Source: Vibrio sp. SNU_ST1
GTDB taxonomy: Bacteria > Pseudomonadota > Gammaproteobacteria > Enterobacterales > Vibrionaceae
Length of the DNA: 64,000 nucleotides
Direction of reading: 5' to 3'
Assembly (NCBI RefSeq): GCF_030563405.1
Contig: NZ_CP130748.1
Coordinates: forward strand, 2,542,001-2,606,000
Made by a program: the position numbers and the translations under genes. Every line of letters starts with the position of its first letter. Position 1 is the first letter of the stretch. A model generated the notes under the pieces. The model searched no databases and had not been told where the DNA came from. It saw nothing but the letters and a program-made list of their open reading frames with translations. This document shows, in pieces, positions 29,354-39,784 of this stretch.

Positions 29354-30184
29354 TTAGTGATTGTTATTCATCACTTCGATTATCTTCATCGCTTCCAATG
29401 TATCTTCAACATCGTGAACGCGAATAATTTGTGCACCTTTCATTGCTGCGATAGTTGCGCAAGTAACGCTAGCGACCATGCAGTCAGCTGGGACTTTGTC
29501 TAGTAGCTTAAAGATCATCGATTTTCTCGACATTCCCGCCAAGACAGGCAAACCAAGCGTATGAAACTTTTCAAAGTGCGCTAATAAGTGGTAATTGTGT
29601 TCGATGGTTTTACCAAAACCAAAACCAGGGTCAAGAATCAGCTGCTCTTTTGAGATACCGACCGCCTCACAAGCTTCGACCCTTTCTTGTAAAAAGGCTT
29701 CGACATCTGTTAGAACATCTTCGTAGCTTGGATTGGCTTGCATGGTTCTTGGCTGACCTTTCATGTGCATCAAGCAAATAGGTACATTAGCCTCTGCGGC
29801 CACTTCTAGAGTTCCGGGCTCTTGCAGTGCGCGTACATCATTGATCAAATCTGCCCCTGCTTCAACAGCTTGGCGCATCACCTCAGCTTTGCTGGTATCA
29901 ATCGAGATCCAAACATCAAACTTGGCGCGAATCGCTTTAATCGCAGGGATAACTCGAGCTAACTCTTCCTCTAAGGACACCTCTGGAGCACCCGGACGAG
30001 TCGACTCACCACCAATATCAATAATGCTAACGCCAGCCTGAATCATTCGCTCTGCTTGCAGTAAAGCATTATCTAATGAATTGAATTTTCCGCCATCAGA
30101 GAAAGAATCAGGCGTAACATTGAGGATACCCATCACATGTGGGCGGTCTAAAACGAGTGTTTTATTATGTGCTTTTAATATCAT
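29354..30184 (-). CDS. folP: Dihydropteroate synthase FolP
   Basis: Condenses p-aminobenzoate with the pterin pyrophosphate in folate synthesis; target of sulfonamides. The 276-residue TIM barrel has the two signatures GILNVTPDSFSDGG and DIGGESTRPGA, plus LDPGFGFGKT and the C-terminal IIRVHDV loop. ATG 30184 follows a GGAAGGTGGG-like region further off. It is downstream of ftsH after a terminator, as in E. coli. Confidence 0.97.
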   Translation of the reverse strand: MILKAHNKTLVLDRPHVMGILNVTPDSFSDGGKFNSLDNALLQAERMIQAGVSIIDIGGESTRPGAPEVSLEEELARVIPAIKAIRAKFDVWISIDTSKAEVMRQAVEAGADLINDVRALQEPGTLEVAAEANVPICLMHMKGQPRTMQANPSYEDVLTDVEAFLQERVEACEAVGISKEQLILDPGFGFGKTIEHNYHLLAHFEKFHTLGLPVLAGMSRKSMIFKLLDKVPADCMVASVTCATIAAMKGAQIIRVHDVEDTLEAMKIIEVMNNNH

Positions 30185-30229
30185 GGAAGGTGGGTCTTAA
30201 AGGTAAAAACATCTTGGGCTAGAAACAGA

Positions 30230-30255
30230 AAAACCCTGAGCGTACTCAGGGTTTT
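30230..30255 (-). terminator. Terminator of ftsH
   Basis: Perfect 11-bp stem AAAACCCTGAG / CTCAGGGTTTT with loop CGTA, 18 nt after the ftsH stop. Confidence 0.92.
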
Positions 30256-30272
30256 AATTTAAAGCTTAGCAA

Positions 30273-32243
30273 TTAAGAATCTTTGTTTTGAGCATCATCT
30301 GTTTCAGATTTAACTTCTTCAACTGTCGATTCTTCAGCTTTTGGCTCGGCTTCGGCTTGCTCTTCTGATTTAGCTTCAGGTTTAGCTTCTTCCTTTGCAG
30401 GTTCTGCTTTCGCCTGATCACCCCAACCAGCAGGCTCACGAATGTCGTCTTTACGTTCCATCAAGTCATCAATCTGACCTGCATCAATCGTTTCAAACTT
30501 CATTAGCGCATCTTTCATCGAGTGCATGATATCCATGTTCTCTTCAAGAATCTGTTTCGCACGAGCATAGTTACGGTCGATAAGAATACGAATTTCTTCA
30601 TCGATTAATCTAGTTGTATCGTCAGAAACATGTTTCGCTTGGCTCATGCCGCGACCTAAGAAAACTTCGCCTTCTTCTTCAGCATATAGAAGAGGACCTA
30701 GTTTTTCCGAGAAGCCCCACTGCGTTACCATCTTACGAGCAATATCAGTTGCACGCTCGATATCGTTTGACGCACCGGTCGAAACTTTGTCTTTACCGTA
30801 GATAAGTTCTTCAGCCAGACGGCCACCGTACAAGCTAGAGATCATTGATTCTAGATGTTGGCGAGACATGCTGACGCGATCTTGCTCAGGTAAGTACATA
30901 GTTACACCAAGCGCACGACCACGTGGGATGATTGATACTTTGTACACTGGATCGTGTTCAGGTACCAAACGACCAACAATTGCGTGACCTGCTTCGTGGT
31001 AAGCCGTTGACTCTTTCACTTCCTCAGACATCACCATTGAACGGCGCTCTGCACCCATCATAATTTTGTCTTTCGCAAGTTCAAACTCAACCATAGATAC
31101 ATTGCGTTTGTTACCACGAGCAGCAAATAGAGCCGCTTCGTTAACAAGGTTCGCAAGGTCTGCACCAGAGAAACCTGGAGTACCACGAGCAATCAGAGAT
31201 GGTTCAACATCACCAGATAGTGGCACTTTACGCATGTGTACTTTAAGAATCTGTTCACGACCACGTACATCAGGTAGACCAACCACAACTTGACGGTCAA
31301 AACGACCAGGACGAAGTAATGCAGGGTCTAGTACGTCTGGACGGTTCGTCGCAGCGATAACAATAATACCTTCGTTACCTTCGAAACCATCCATCTCAAC
31401 CAGCATTTGGTTAAGTGTTTGTTCACGTTCATCGTGACCACCACCAACACCAGCGCCACGTTGACGACCTACAGCATCGATTTCATCGATAAAGATGATA
31501 CAAGGCGCTGCTTTCTTCGCTTGTTCGAACATGTCACGCACACGAGATGCACCAACACCAACAAACATTTCAACGAAGTCAGAACCAGAGATAGTAAAGA
31601 ATGGCACTTTCGCTTCACCAGCAATCGCTTTTGCAAGCAATGTCTTACCTGTACCAGGAGGACCTACCAACAGGATACCGGTCGGGATCTTACCACCAAG
31701 CTTTTGGAAGCGGCTTGGGTCACGAAGGTAATCCACAAGCTCTTTCACGTCTTCTTTTGCTTCGTCACAACCAGCAACATCAGCAAACATCGTTTTGATT
31801 TGTTCTTCGCTCATCATTCGAGCTTTGCTCTTACCAAAAGACATCGCGCCTTTACCGCCGCCGCCGCCTTGCATTTGACGCATGAAGAAAATCCACACAC
31901 CAATCAGTAAGATCATTGGGAACCATGAAATGAAGATAGTGCCAAGCAGGCTCTGCTCTTCAGGTGGTGTACCCTGAACTTTTACGTTTTGATTAATTAA
32001 GTCATCAAGTAGCTTTTGATCATAAACAGGCATGTAAGTTACATACTTAGAGCCACCACCACGACGTGTGAAAGTGATTTCGCTGTTATTGAACTGTGCG
32101 TCTTGAATCTGGCCTTGGCCAACTTCCTGTACAAACGTGGTGTAATCTACTGCTCTGCCGTTACTTTCCCCAGGGCCGAAGCTCTGGAATACCGACATCA
32201 ACACTACCGCGATAACAAGCCACAGAATTAAATTTTTTGCCAT
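30273..32243 (-). CDS. ftsH: ATP-dependent zinc metalloprotease FtsH
   Basis: Membrane-anchored AAA+ protease for quality control and regulated proteolysis (in E. coli, LpxC and sigma-32). The order is: two transmembrane helices flanking a periplasmic domain, then AAA+ with GPPGTGKT (Walker A) and IIFIDEID (Walker B), the SRH region, and zinc site HEAGH. An acidic/alanine-rich tail ends it. I use ATG 32243 ([10 protein letters not shown], 656 residues); a TTG three codons upstream is possible, and the same ambiguity exists in E. coli. It lies 107 nt after rlmE. Confidence 0.98.
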   Translation of the reverse strand: MAKNLILWLVIAVVLMSVFQSFGPGESNGRAVDYTTFVQEVGQGQIQDAQFNNSEITFTRRGGGSKYVTYMPVYDQKLLDDLINQNVKVQGTPPEEQSLLGTIFISWFPMILLIGVWIFFMRQMQGGGGGKGAMSFGKSKARMMSEEQIKTMFADVAGCDEAKEDVKELVDYLRDPSRFQKLGGKIPTGILLVGPPGTGKTLLAKAIAGEAKVPFFTISGSDFVEMFVGVGASRVRDMFEQAKKAAPCIIFIDEIDAVGRQRGAGVGGGHDEREQTLNQMLVEMDGFEGNEGIIVIAATNRPDVLDPALLRPGRFDRQVVVGLPDVRGREQILKVHMRKVPLSGDVEPSLIARGTPGFSGADLANLVNEAALFAARGNKRNVSMVEFELAKDKIMMGAERRSMVMSEEVKESTAYHEAGHAIVGRLVPEHDPVYKVSIIPRGRALGVTMYLPEQDRVSMSRQHLESMISSLYGGRLAEELIYGKDKVSTGASNDIERATDIARKMVTQWGFSEKLGPLLYAEEEGEVFLGRGMSQAKHVSDDTTRLIDEEIRILIDRNYARAKQILEENMDIMHSMKDALMKFETIDAGQIDDLMERKDDIREPAGWGDQAKAEPAKEEAKPEAKSEEQAEAEPKAEESTVEEVKSETDDAQNKDS

Positions 32244-32350
32244 GTCACTCAAGGTGTAAGCCTCTCGATAACTAATTGTAATTAAAGGTAGGGTACTACA
32301 GTTTGTAACCTGTAGCCATGTTGTTAACTCTCACTCTTGGAAGAGAATCG

Positions 32351-32980
32351 TTAACCTTTGTAACCAGTTGCTACGATAAACACTTCACGAGAGCGAGCTC
32401 GAGAAGAGTCGGGTTTTCTAACTTTGACTGTTTTAAACATCTCACGGACGTCCTTAACATATTGGTCAAACCCTTCGCCTTGGAATACTTTTACAACAAA
32501 ACTACCATTGGTAGCTAGAACTTGTCGACACATATCCAAAGCTAATTCAACTAAATACATAGCTCTTGGCTGATCCACAGAATTGTTGCCTGCTATATTA
32601 GGTGCCATATCAGACATCACGACATCAACCATGTTTGGTTGTATACGCTCCAGCAACGCTTCTAGCACAGCTTCTTCGCGGAAATCGCCTTGTAAAAAGC
32701 TCACTCCAGCAATCGGATCCATTGGTAACAAATCACACGCAATGATTTGACCATTGTCTCCGATAATCTTAGCAGCATATTGAGACCAACCGCCAGGCGC
32801 TGCACCCAAATCCACAATGGTCATCCCAGGAGTCAGCAATTTATCTTTCGTTTGAATCTCTTCCATTTTGAAATAAGCACGCGAACGATAGCCTTTTTTT
32901 CTGGCTTCATTTGCGTACTTGTCGTCGAAGTGTTCCTTCAACCAACGGCCCGAACTGGCCGAGTGTTTCTGTTTGCTCAT
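32351..32980 (-). CDS. rlmE: 23S rRNA (uridine(2552)-2'-O)-methyltransferase RlmE
   Basis: SAM-dependent 2'-O-methylation of U2552 in the A-loop of 23S rRNA, late in 50S assembly. The 209 residues carry the catalytic K-D-K set at Lys38, Asp124 and Lys164, exactly the E. coli RrmJ numbering. The SAM loop is [14 protein letters not shown] 32980. It is divergent from yhbY and upstream of ftsH, the heat-shock-linked order of E. coli. Confidence 0.98.
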   Translation of the reverse strand: MSKQKHSASSGRWLKEHFDDKYANEARKKGYRSRAYFKMEEIQTKDKLLTPGMTIVDLGAAPGGWSQYAAKIIGDNGQIIACDLLPMDPIAGVSFLQGDFREEAVLEALLERIQPNMVDVVMSDMAPNIAGNNSVDQPRAMYLVELALDMCRQVLATNGSFVVKVFQGEGFDQYVKDVREMFKTVKVRKPDSSRARSREVFIVATGYKG

Positions 32981-33094
32981 TGGATACCTAAATTGGAGGA
33001 AAGTACTAATTGCTGAATAAATTATAGTCTTCAGCTTTAGATGGCGTTAAAATAGGTTTTTTCAACCCTAATACTAAATAAAATTGGCCGCGTA

Positions 33095-33391
33095 ATGAAC
33101 CTAAGTACCAAACAAAAGCAGCATCTAAAGGGCCTAGCTCACAGTTTAAAACCTGTTGTGCTAATGGGCGCAAATGGACTTACTGAAGCTGTTCTAGCGG
33201 AAATCGAATTAGCTCTAGACCACCACGAACTGATCAAGATTAAAGTTGCATCAGAAGACCGTGAGACTAAGCAACTGATTATCGATGCAATTGTACGTGA
33301 ATCTAAAGCTGAGAAAGTACAGACTATCGGTAAAGTTCTAGTACTGTTCCGTCAGTCAGAAGCACGTAAAATCGAGATTCCACGCAAGTAA
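33095..33391 (+). CDS. yhbY: Ribosome assembly RNA-binding protein YhbY (CRM domain)
   Basis: Single CRM-domain RNA-binding protein associated with pre-50S particles. The 98 residues contain the GANGLTEAVLAEIELAL and HELIKIKV strands, where a GxxG-type loop would contact RNA. It is divergent from rlmE, with 114 nt between the starts, and convergent with greA across a shared terminator. Confidence 0.95.
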   Translation: MNLSTKQKQHLKGLAHSLKPVVLMGANGLTEAVLAEIELALDHHELIKIKVASEDRETKQLIIDAIVRESKAEKVQTIGKVLVLFRQSEARKIEIPRK

Positions 33392-33463
33392 GCGAGCTTA
33401 ATATAAGCTAACTTCATTAAAAGAAAGCCACTGCGCTTAGCTTTTAGTGTAGCGTGAGAAACG

Positions 33464-33489
33464 AAAAAGGTCGCATTAGCGACCTTTTT
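33464..33489. terminator. Bidirectional terminator yhbY/greA
   Basis: Perfect 11-bp stem AAAAAGGTCGC / GCGACCTTTTT with loop ATTA between convergent genes. Confidence 0.93.
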
Positions 33490-33515
33490 ACTTATCAAAA
33501 ACAAAGAAAATTCAA

Positions 33516-33989
33516 TTAGATGTATTCTACTTTGTCGATTTCGAAGTCTTTATCACCACCAGGGGTAGAGATCAGTACTTCATCGCCTTCCATCTTACCG
33601 ATAAGACCACGTGCAATTGGGGATTTCACAGAAATGCGACCCGTTTTGATATCGGCTTCATCTTCAGAAACGATTTGGTAGCGGAATTCTTCATCCGTAT
33701 CTACGTCAATCAAAGTCACTGTCGTGCCAAAGATAATCTTACCTGTGTTATCCATCTGCGTTACATCGATGATCTGAGCCAGTGATAACTTATATTCAAT
33801 ATCTCGAATTTGAGCTTCACAGATACCCTGCTCTTCACGAGCGGCGTGGTATTCAGCATTCTCTTTCAAGTCACCGAGTTCACGAGCTTCACCAATTGCT
33901 GCTGAAATAATAGGACGTAGCTTAAGTAGGCGATCTAATTCGTCACGTAGCTGCTGAGCGCCACGTACTGTCATTGGAACCTTTTCCAT
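33516..33989 (-). CDS. greA: Transcription elongation factor GreA
   Basis: Rescues backtracked RNA polymerase by stimulating transcript cleavage through the secondary channel. The 157 residues have the N-terminal coiled coil with the acidic tip ([17 protein letters not shown], carrying D/E at the tip) and the FKBP-like C-domain ([16 protein letters not shown]). ATG 33989 follows AGAGG. An RNA hairpin just precedes the ribosome site. Confidence 0.97.
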   Translation of the reverse strand: MEKVPMTVRGAQQLRDELDRLLKLRPIISAAIGEARELGDLKENAEYHAAREEQGICEAQIRDIEYKLSLAQIIDVTQMDNTGKIIFGTTVTLIDVDTDEEFRYQIVSEDEADIKTGRISVKSPIARGLIGKMEGDEVLISTPGGDKDFEIDKVEYI

Positions 33990-34505
33990 TTTTTACCTCT
34001 ATGCCAAAGCTTTCTTTGGCCAACATAAATCCACCCAACATACTTATTGGGTGATAGAAACAAAACGATTTGTCTTAGTGTAAACAAACTTTATGGCTAA
34101 ATCACCTTTATTCCACTTTGCGTTATAAAAGCTTTATCTAGGTCTAAATTACAGACATCACAAAAATGAATAATAACCTCACCATCAATAAGTTGGCGAT
34201 GAAATATCTAAAAAAAAACAAAAATAAACCAAATAAACACAGATCACACTTTTCTAAAAGCAACACAAAAACAACAACTTAAACAGGAGAAGACCCAATA
34301 AAACAGTGTTCATAATTTTTATTGATATCATTTTACTACCTGATGGTGGAACTTTAGGGTTAAAAAGTACCCCACGGATTGTTCTGGCAAGTTTCACGCT
34401 TTTGTTCTAAGCATGATTATGAAGCTTGATTAATACGAACAATACACAAAAAGGATTCAAATCCTTGATAAATACCTTTATGGACAGTAATTAGGAATTA
34501 ATAAC
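33990..34505. promoter_or_regulatory. greA / ompU divergent regulatory region, no gene seen
   Basis: 516 nt, AT-rich. On the greA side two hairpins: GCCAAAG-CTTT-CTTTGGC (34003-34020), touching the greA ribosome site, and CACCCAA...TTGGGTG (34032-34053). On the ompU side a small hairpin AAGGATT-CA-AATCCTT (34451-34466) lies in the probable leader, with AGGA about 9 nt before the ompU ATG. In V. cholerae the corresponding promoter is controlled by ToxR; I cannot place a ToxR site with confidence. Confidence 0.5.
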
Positions 34506-35528
34506 ATGAACAAGACTATGATCGCGCTTGCTGTATCTGCTGCAGCTCTTGCTACTGGTGCTAACGCTTCAGAACTATACAACCAAGACGGTACTTCTTT
34601 AGAAATGGGTGGCCGTGCGGAAGCTCGTCTATCTATGAAAGATGGTAAAGCTGAAGACAAAACTCGTGTCCGTCTTAACTTTCTAGGTAAAGTTGAAATC
34701 CAAGACGGCCTATACGGCGTTGGTTTCTACGAAGGTGAATTCGTTACTAACCCTAAAACAGTTAAAGATATTGATGGCAATGACGTTACAGTTGATAGCT
34801 TAGATAACCGTTACGCTTACGCCGGACTTGGCGGCACTTACGGTGAAGTAACTTTCGGTAAAAACGACGGCGCTCTAGGCGTAATCACTGACTTTACCGA
34901 TATCATGGCTTACCACGGTAACTCGGCTGCAGACAAAATTGCGGCAGCTGACCGTACTGACAACATGCTTTCTTACAAAGGTCAATTCCAAGACCTAAAC
35001 TTAAAAGCAAGCTACCGCTTCGCAGATCGTTCAACAAAAACAGCTAACGGTGACACAACGTATGTTGATAACGGTGAAGACGGTTACTCTCTATCTGGTA
35101 TCTACGCAATCGGTGAAACTGGCGTTAAGCTAGGTGCTGGTTACGCAGACCAAGCTGAAGAAAACGAATACATGCTTTCTGGTTCTTACACAATGGGCGA
35201 CCTTTACTTCGCAGGTGTATTTACTGACGGTGAAAAAGCTAAGAACAACGGCGACTACACTGGTTACGAGCTAGCTGCGGCTTACACTCTAGGTCAAACA
35301 GTATTATCTTCAACTTACAACAATGCTGAAACTAACGGTGAAACGTCTGCAGACAACATCGCTATCGACGCAACGTACTACTTCAAGCCTAACTTCCGTG
35401 GCTACGTATCGTACAACTTCAACCTAATCTCAGCGGGAGATCAGTTCGGTACTGTTGGTGGCAACCTTGCTGCAACTTCAGCACAAGCTGAAGACGAGCT
35501 AGCTCTAGGTCTACGTTACGACTTCTAA
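34506..35528 (+). CDS. ompU: Outer-membrane porin OmpU
   Basis: General trimeric porin, a 16-strand beta-barrel of the OmpU/OmpC type, and usually the most abundant Vibrio outer-membrane protein. The 340 residues begin with a signal peptide cleaved after ANA (about residue 21), giving mature SELYNQDG. The chain ends in the barrel-assembly motif LGLRYDF with terminal Phe. The PEFGG-like constriction loop region is near residues 100-140. Codon use is strongly biased, as expected for high expression. Its position between greA and dacB equals V. cholerae VC0633 (ompU). Confidence 0.93.
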   Translation: MNKTMIALAVSAAALATGANASELYNQDGTSLEMGGRAEARLSMKDGKAEDKTRVRLNFLGKVEIQDGLYGVGFYEGEFVTNPKTVKDIDGNDVTVDSLDNRYAYAGLGGTYGEVTFGKNDGALGVITDFTDIMAYHGNSAADKIAAADRTDNMLSYKGQFQDLNLKASYRFADRSTKTANGDTTYVDNGEDGYSLSGIYAIGETGVKLGAGYADQAEENEYMLSGSYTMGDLYFAGVFTDGEKAKNNGDYTGYELAAAYTLGQTVLSSTYNNAETNGETSADNIAIDATYYFKPNFRGYVSYNFNLISAGDQFGTVGGNLAATSAQAEDELALGLRYDF

Positions 35529-35567
35529 TTCTGATTATCTAATTGATTAATTAGTTAATTTGGAATC

Positions 35568-35597
35568 AAAACGCCCGCTCTATAGCGGGCGTTTTTT
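35568..35597 (+). terminator. Terminator of ompU
   Basis: Stem AAAACGCCCGCT / AGCGGGCGTTTT with loop CTAT and a following T-run, 40 nt after ompU. Confidence 0.95.
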
Positions 35598-35640
35598 ATA
35601 TCTGTATACTGAAAACATCAGCCATCCAAGAAAACCTTCT

Positions 35641-37074
35641 ATGCGCCTTCTATCCAGCTTACTCCTATATGGTTTGTCACTGTGTAGCTATTCAATTAAT
35701 GCTTTCGAATACATCCCTCTAGATAAACTGCCCGATGGCAGTAGCACGAGCTTGATACTGAAGTCATTGAGTGATGATTCGAGTGAGTTGAACACCAATA
35801 GCGATGGCTTTTACCCACCCGCCAGTACGTTAAAGCTAGTCACCGCTTTAGCAGCCAAATTGGAGTTAGGAGATAATTTTAACTACACGACCAGCATTAC
35901 GCGTTCTAATAAAGATGTCGTGATTTCATTCAGTGGTGACCCTACGCTACAAAGAGGGCATCTAAAAAACCTTTTAGATCAATATGCTAAATCGCAATCT
36001 AAAAGCATCAAAGGTAACTTGTATCTCGATAACTCGGCTTATACTGGCTATCAACGAGCGGTTGGTTGGCCTTGGGACATTTTAGGCGTTTGTTACAGCG
36101 CTCCCTCTAGTGCAATGACCTTAGACAGTAACTGCGCACAAGCCTCTATTTATACAAAAGATAACGGTACAACACGCGTCTATATCCCAGCTCATTACCC
36201 GATAGACGTGACAACCTCAGCAGCCACGGTAACTCGCTCTGGCCAAAAGGCAACGCAATGCGACCTTGAGCTTGTTACTACCCCAGACAACACTTACAAG
36301 CTCTCTGGTTGCTTGGTTGAACGTAAAAAACCGTTGCCACTCAAGTTCGCGATTCAAAGTCCAGAACTTTACACCTATCAAGTCGTTACATCGATTCTTA
36401 AAGAACTGAGAATCGAAGTAAAAGGCAATGTGGTCGTTGGTAAAAAAGTTAAAGCAGGTAAAACTACGTTAATCGCTAGTCACAGCTCGGAGAAACTTCC
36501 CGAACTACTCAATATCATGCTCAAGAAATCAGACAACCTGATCGCTGACAATCTAACTAAAACGCTGGGTGCGACATTTTATGTTCAACCGGGCAGCTTT
36601 AATAACGGCACTGAAGCGATAAAGCAGATATTACTGACCAAAGCCGATATTGACCTAAGCAAAACACAGTTGGTCGATGGTTCAGGGCTATCGAGAAATA
36701 ACCGCATGACCACGCAAACCATGGCTCAGGTGCTTCGTTATATCTGGGAGAACGACCAACAGCTCAACCTGATTGAGGCTATGCCTACATCTGGTACTGA
36801 TGGAACACTCAAATACCGTCAAAGCATGAGAAAAGCACCAATCCAAGGCAACATTATTGCCAAAAGTGGTTCTTTGTATGGGAGCTACAACATGGCAGGC
36901 TTTGGTTTAGATAAAGCGGGAAGACCAAACTCTCTATTTGTACAGTTTGTCCGTGATTACTTTCCTGACACACCAGATCCAGAAAAACCAGTAGAAGCAC
37001 CCATCACCCAATTTGAACGAGCTTTCTACACAGATGTAGTTGAATTCAGTCAAACACAAAGCAAACCTAAGTAA
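35641..37074 (+). CDS. dacB: D-alanyl-D-alanine carboxypeptidase/endopeptidase DacB (PBP4)
   Basis: Periplasmic penicillin-binding protein (S13 family) trimming peptidoglycan cross-links. ATG 35641 gives 477 residues, the E. coli length. An upstream-open frame begins inside the ompU terminator, so I reject that longer start. A signal peptide (MRLLSSLLLYGLSLCSYSINA) precedes the catalytic SxxK at S62-K65 (PPASTLKL). SDN (KKSDNL) and KSG (AKSGSL) follow in the correct order, with the PBP4 insertion domain between SxxK and SDN. Confidence 0.95.
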   Translation: MRLLSSLLLYGLSLCSYSINAFEYIPLDKLPDGSSTSLILKSLSDDSSELNTNSDGFYPPASTLKLVTALAAKLELGDNFNYTTSITRSNKDVVISFSGDPTLQRGHLKNLLDQYAKSQSKSIKGNLYLDNSAYTGYQRAVGWPWDILGVCYSAPSSAMTLDSNCAQASIYTKDNGTTRVYIPAHYPIDVTTSAATVTRSGQKATQCDLELVTTPDNTYKLSGCLVERKKPLPLKFAIQSPELYTYQVVTSILKELRIEVKGNVVVGKKVKAGKTTLIASHSSEKLPELLNIMLKKSDNLIADNLTKTLGATFYVQPGSFNNGTEAIKQILLTKADIDLSKTQLVDGSGLSRNNRMTTQTMAQVLRYIWENDQQLNLIEAMPTSGTDGTLKYRQSMRKAPIQGNIIAKSGSLYGSYNMAGFGLDKAGRPNSLFVQFVRDYFPDTPDPEKPVEAPITQFERAFYTDVVEFSQTQSKPK

Positions 37075-37109
37075 TGTTCAACTCTGTTTAAGCTTCTACT
37101 TAAGAAATA

Positions 37110-37149
37110 AAAATGGCACTGAAAATCTTGAATCTTCAGCGCCATTTTT
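37110..37149. terminator. Bidirectional terminator dacB / mgtE-like gene
   Basis: Stem AAAATGGC(a)CTGAA / TTCAG(c)GCCATTTT between convergent genes, T-rich on both strands. Confidence 0.82.
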
Positions 37150-37183
37150 GTCTCTAAGGTGTTTTTAGCTATTTTTATAAACG

Positions 37184-38029
37184 CTAAGCGATCCCTAAGA
37201 ATGAATTAACCACAGTGAAGTAGATCCACATTCCAGAGATATCGACTATCGAAGCCAGTACAGGGCTCACTAACACAGCAGGATCAAGGTTGAAGAATCG
37301 AGCGACTATCGGTAACCCGCCGCCGAGTACAGTTGATATGGTCACTTGAATAAACAGAGCAACAGCAATCGCGTAAGCAATCATATTAATGTCGTAACCA
37401 CCCGTTGACTGGTTGTCACTGAATAATAAGATTCGGCCAATCATCACTAAGGCGATCGCAAGAGCTAAACAGATAGCAACTCTAAGCTCTTTCCATAGAA
37501 CGTTGGCCCACTGGCGTTTCTTCAATTCCCCTGTGGCTAAGGCCCTAATGACCAAAGTCGCAGCTTGTGTTCCTGTGTTGCCACCCGCAGCAGCGATTAC
37601 CGGCATATAGATCGCCAGAAGTACTAGCTGGCTAAGAATGTCTTCATACTGAGCAATGATAAGCCCAGAGACAATGCCCAGCAGTGCTAAGGCAATAATC
37701 CAACCGATACGCTGCCTAACATGGCTAAGCACTCCAGTTGAAAGGTAACCCTGTTGAGGTTCAACTTCTGAGTAGATCAGCCCTAGTTGGTGAGCTAGAT
37801 GCCGAGAGCGCTTCTCAAAGCCCTGCTCTTCTAGCTCACTAAGTAAAGTCTGAATCGTACTAAGAGAGCATTGCCCAAGCACTAGCACCGCATCTTCAAG
37901 TGGCATACGGTTCAAAAGGTTAATTTGTTGCTCACGTCCGTACTGTTGAAAGGCATTCGATACAGCTTGGATGTCTTGCTCTGAGTACAGAGCTTCAATA
38001 GATAAAAAAGTGTTGTTCATTACCGTCAT
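37184..38029 (-). CDS. Short MgtE-type divalent cation transporter (no CBS domains)
   Basis: Predicted Mg2+ (or other divalent) channel/transporter of the inner membrane. ATG 38029, with GGGAG 7 nt before it, gives 281 residues. The cytoplasmic N-part (about 1-100) resembles the MgtE N-domain. The CBS pair that gates normal MgtE (about 450 residues) is absent. The five-helix transmembrane core is complete: YMPVIAAAGGNTGTQ (filter helix), VTISTVLGGGLP, and the DISGMW aspartate of the pore. Regulation should therefore differ from MgtE. It is preceded by a set of tandem repeats. Confidence 0.85.
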   Translation of the reverse strand: MTVMNNTFLSIEALYSEQDIQAVSNAFQQYGREQQINLLNRMPLEDAVLVLGQCSLSTIQTLLSELEEQGFEKRSRHLAHQLGLIYSEVEPQQGYLSTGVLSHVRQRIGWIIALALLGIVSGLIIAQYEDILSQLVLLAIYMPVIAAAGGNTGTQAATLVIRALATGELKKRQWANVLWKELRVAICLALAIALVMIGRILLFSDNQSTGGYDINMIAYAIAVALFIQVTISTVLGGGLPIVARFFNLDPAVLVSPVLASIVDISGMWIYFTVVNSFLGIA

Positions 38030-38085
38030 GGCGAATCTCCCGATTGGCAAAGGTAACGACCATCAAAACAAGTAGCCTATAGAGA

Positions 38086-38175
38086 GTACCCCGAGAGTAT
38101 AAAGCGGTGTACACCAAGAGCGTATAGCTATATACATCAAGAATATACAACTAAGCGCACCAAGAGCTTAAAGCA
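38086..38175. repeat. Four imperfect ~23-bp tandem repeats upstream of the mgtE-like gene
   Basis: Units start at 38086, 38109, 38132 and 38157 (steps 23, 23, 25), with consensus roughly GTACACCAAGAGCGTATA. They lie 57-147 nt upstream of the mgtE-like start codon, and may be repeated binding sites or leader structure. The rest of 38030-38420 has no credible ORF. Confidence 0.6.
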
Positions 38176-38420
38176 CTGATGTGTCTACTTGTTAGAATCT
38201 AGAGTGTGGAAAAGAATGAGGGGAAAACAGATACCCTACCCGAACGGCAGGACAATAGATCAATACCGAGACAGGTTATTCTTCTCCATTCAAACTAGGA
38301 GGATGGTCGGTATTGTTCATAAAAATCTCCAAAATTACTGTCAGCTCGACAGCGCGCATAGTGTAGCAATCCTGTAAAAAATTCTTCGTCAACTTTCTGT
38401 CAATAAATAAGGGTCAATAA

Positions 38421-38446
38421 AAAAGGCATCCGAAGATGCCTTTTCT
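38421..38446 (-). terminator. Terminator of tyrS
   Basis: Stem AAAAGGCATC / GATGCCTTTT with loop CGAA, 22 nt after the tyrS stop. Confidence 0.92.
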
Positions 38447-38467
38447 ATAAATCATTGAGATTTAATA

Positions 38468-39655
38468 TTACTTGATAGTAATACGAGCAAACTTACGCTT
38501 ACCTACTTGGTAAACCGCAGTACCGGCTTCAGGTACGAATTTGCTGTCTTCAATCTTCTCGCCTTCAAGCTTAGCTGCGCCTTGCTTGATCATACGCATC
38601 GCATCAGAAGTCGAGTTTACAAGACCTGCTTCCTTTAGAACGTTCGCAATTGGCAGGCCTGCTTCGAATTCAAATTCAGGCATTTCATCAGGAACTTGGT
38701 TCTTAGCAAAACGGTTAACGAACTCTTGCTCAGCCGCTTCAGCATCTGCTTCGCTGTGAAAACGAGCAATGATCTCTTTAGCAAGAAGTACTTTCACGTC
38801 ACGAGGATTTTTGCCCGCCTCAACGCCAGCTTTCAGTTCCGCAACTTCTTCAAGAGGACGGAAAGACAGCAGCTCGTAGTAGCTCCACATTAGATCGTCA
38901 GAGATAGACATGATCTTACCAAACATCTCGCTTGGTGCTTCGCTGATACCGATGTAGTTGTGCGCAGACTTAGACATCTTCTTAACGCCGTCTAAACCAA
39001 CAAGTAGTGGCATCATTAGTACCGCTTGTGGTTTTTGACCTGCAGCTTTTTGCAGTTCACGCCCCATTAGAAGGTTAAACTTCTGGTCAGTACCGCCAAG
39101 CTCAACATCGCTCTCTAGTGCAACAGAGTCGTGACCTTGAAGAAGTGGGTACATGAATTCGTGGATTGCGATCGGTTGGCCACCAGCGTAACGCTTTTTA
39201 AAGTCATCACGCTCAAGCATACGAGCAACAGTTTGGTTAGAAGCAAGACGAATCATGCCTTCTGCACCAAGCTCAGATAACCACTCAGAGTTGAAACGAA
39301 TTTGCGTTTTCGCTGGATCTAGAATCTTGAATACTTGCTCTTTGTAAGTTTCAGCATTCTTCAATACGTCTTCACGGCTTAGCGGTGGACGTGTTGAGTT
39401 CTTACCTGATGGATCACCAACCATTGCTGTGAAATCACCGATAAGGAACGTCACTTCATGACCAAGCTCTTGGAAAGCACGAAGCTTGTTAAAGATAACC
39501 GTATGGCCTAGGTGGATATCTGGAGCGGTTGGATCGGCACCCAGTTTAATGCGTAAAGGACGACCTTCTTTTAGTTTCGCAATCAGTTCGTCTTCTGGAA
39601 TCAGTTCTTCTACGCCACGTTTGATCTCGGCTAGTGCAGCTTCAATACTCGCCAT
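38468..39655 (-). CDS. tyrS: Tyrosyl-tRNA synthetase
   Basis: Charges tRNA-Tyr; class I synthetase. The 395 residues contain the HIGH-type motif HLGHTV ([11 protein letters not shown]), the KMSKS loop ([10 protein letters not shown]) and a C-terminal S4 RNA-binding domain ([17 protein letters not shown]). The length and sequence fit the TyrS subtype found near ompU in vibrios; V. cholerae has a second tyrS elsewhere. ATG 39655, divergent from the M23 peptidase gene. Confidence 0.96.
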   Translation of the reverse strand: MASIEAALAEIKRGVEELIPEDELIAKLKEGRPLRIKLGADPTAPDIHLGHTVIFNKLRAFQELGHEVTFLIGDFTAMVGDPSGKNSTRPPLSREDVLKNAETYKEQVFKILDPAKTQIRFNSEWLSELGAEGMIRLASNQTVARMLERDDFKKRYAGGQPIAIHEFMYPLLQGHDSVALESDVELGGTDQKFNLLMGRELQKAAGQKPQAVLMMPLLVGLDGVKKMSKSAHNYIGISEAPSEMFGKIMSISDDLMWSYYELLSFRPLEEVAELKAGVEAGKNPRDVKVLLAKEIIARFHSEADAEAAEQEFVNRFAKNQVPDEMPEFEFEAGLPIANVLKEAGLVNSTSDAMRMIKQGAAKLEGEKIEDSKFVPEAGTAVYQVGKRKFARITIK

Positions 39656-39784
39656 TCTTGTTCACTCCCACAGATTTGGCAAAAATATAATAATTAGACA
39701 TCTTACTTGAATAGCGATGTATTTTGAAACCAGTTACACTATTCCGTCGTCTATTTTCATAATATTTACAGAACGAACCGGAAC

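Noticed and set aside
38189..38377. 62-codon plus-strand frame between the mgtE-like gene and tyrS
   Set aside because: No ribosome site, no family resemblance, and it lies in the likely promoter region of the mgtE-like gene.
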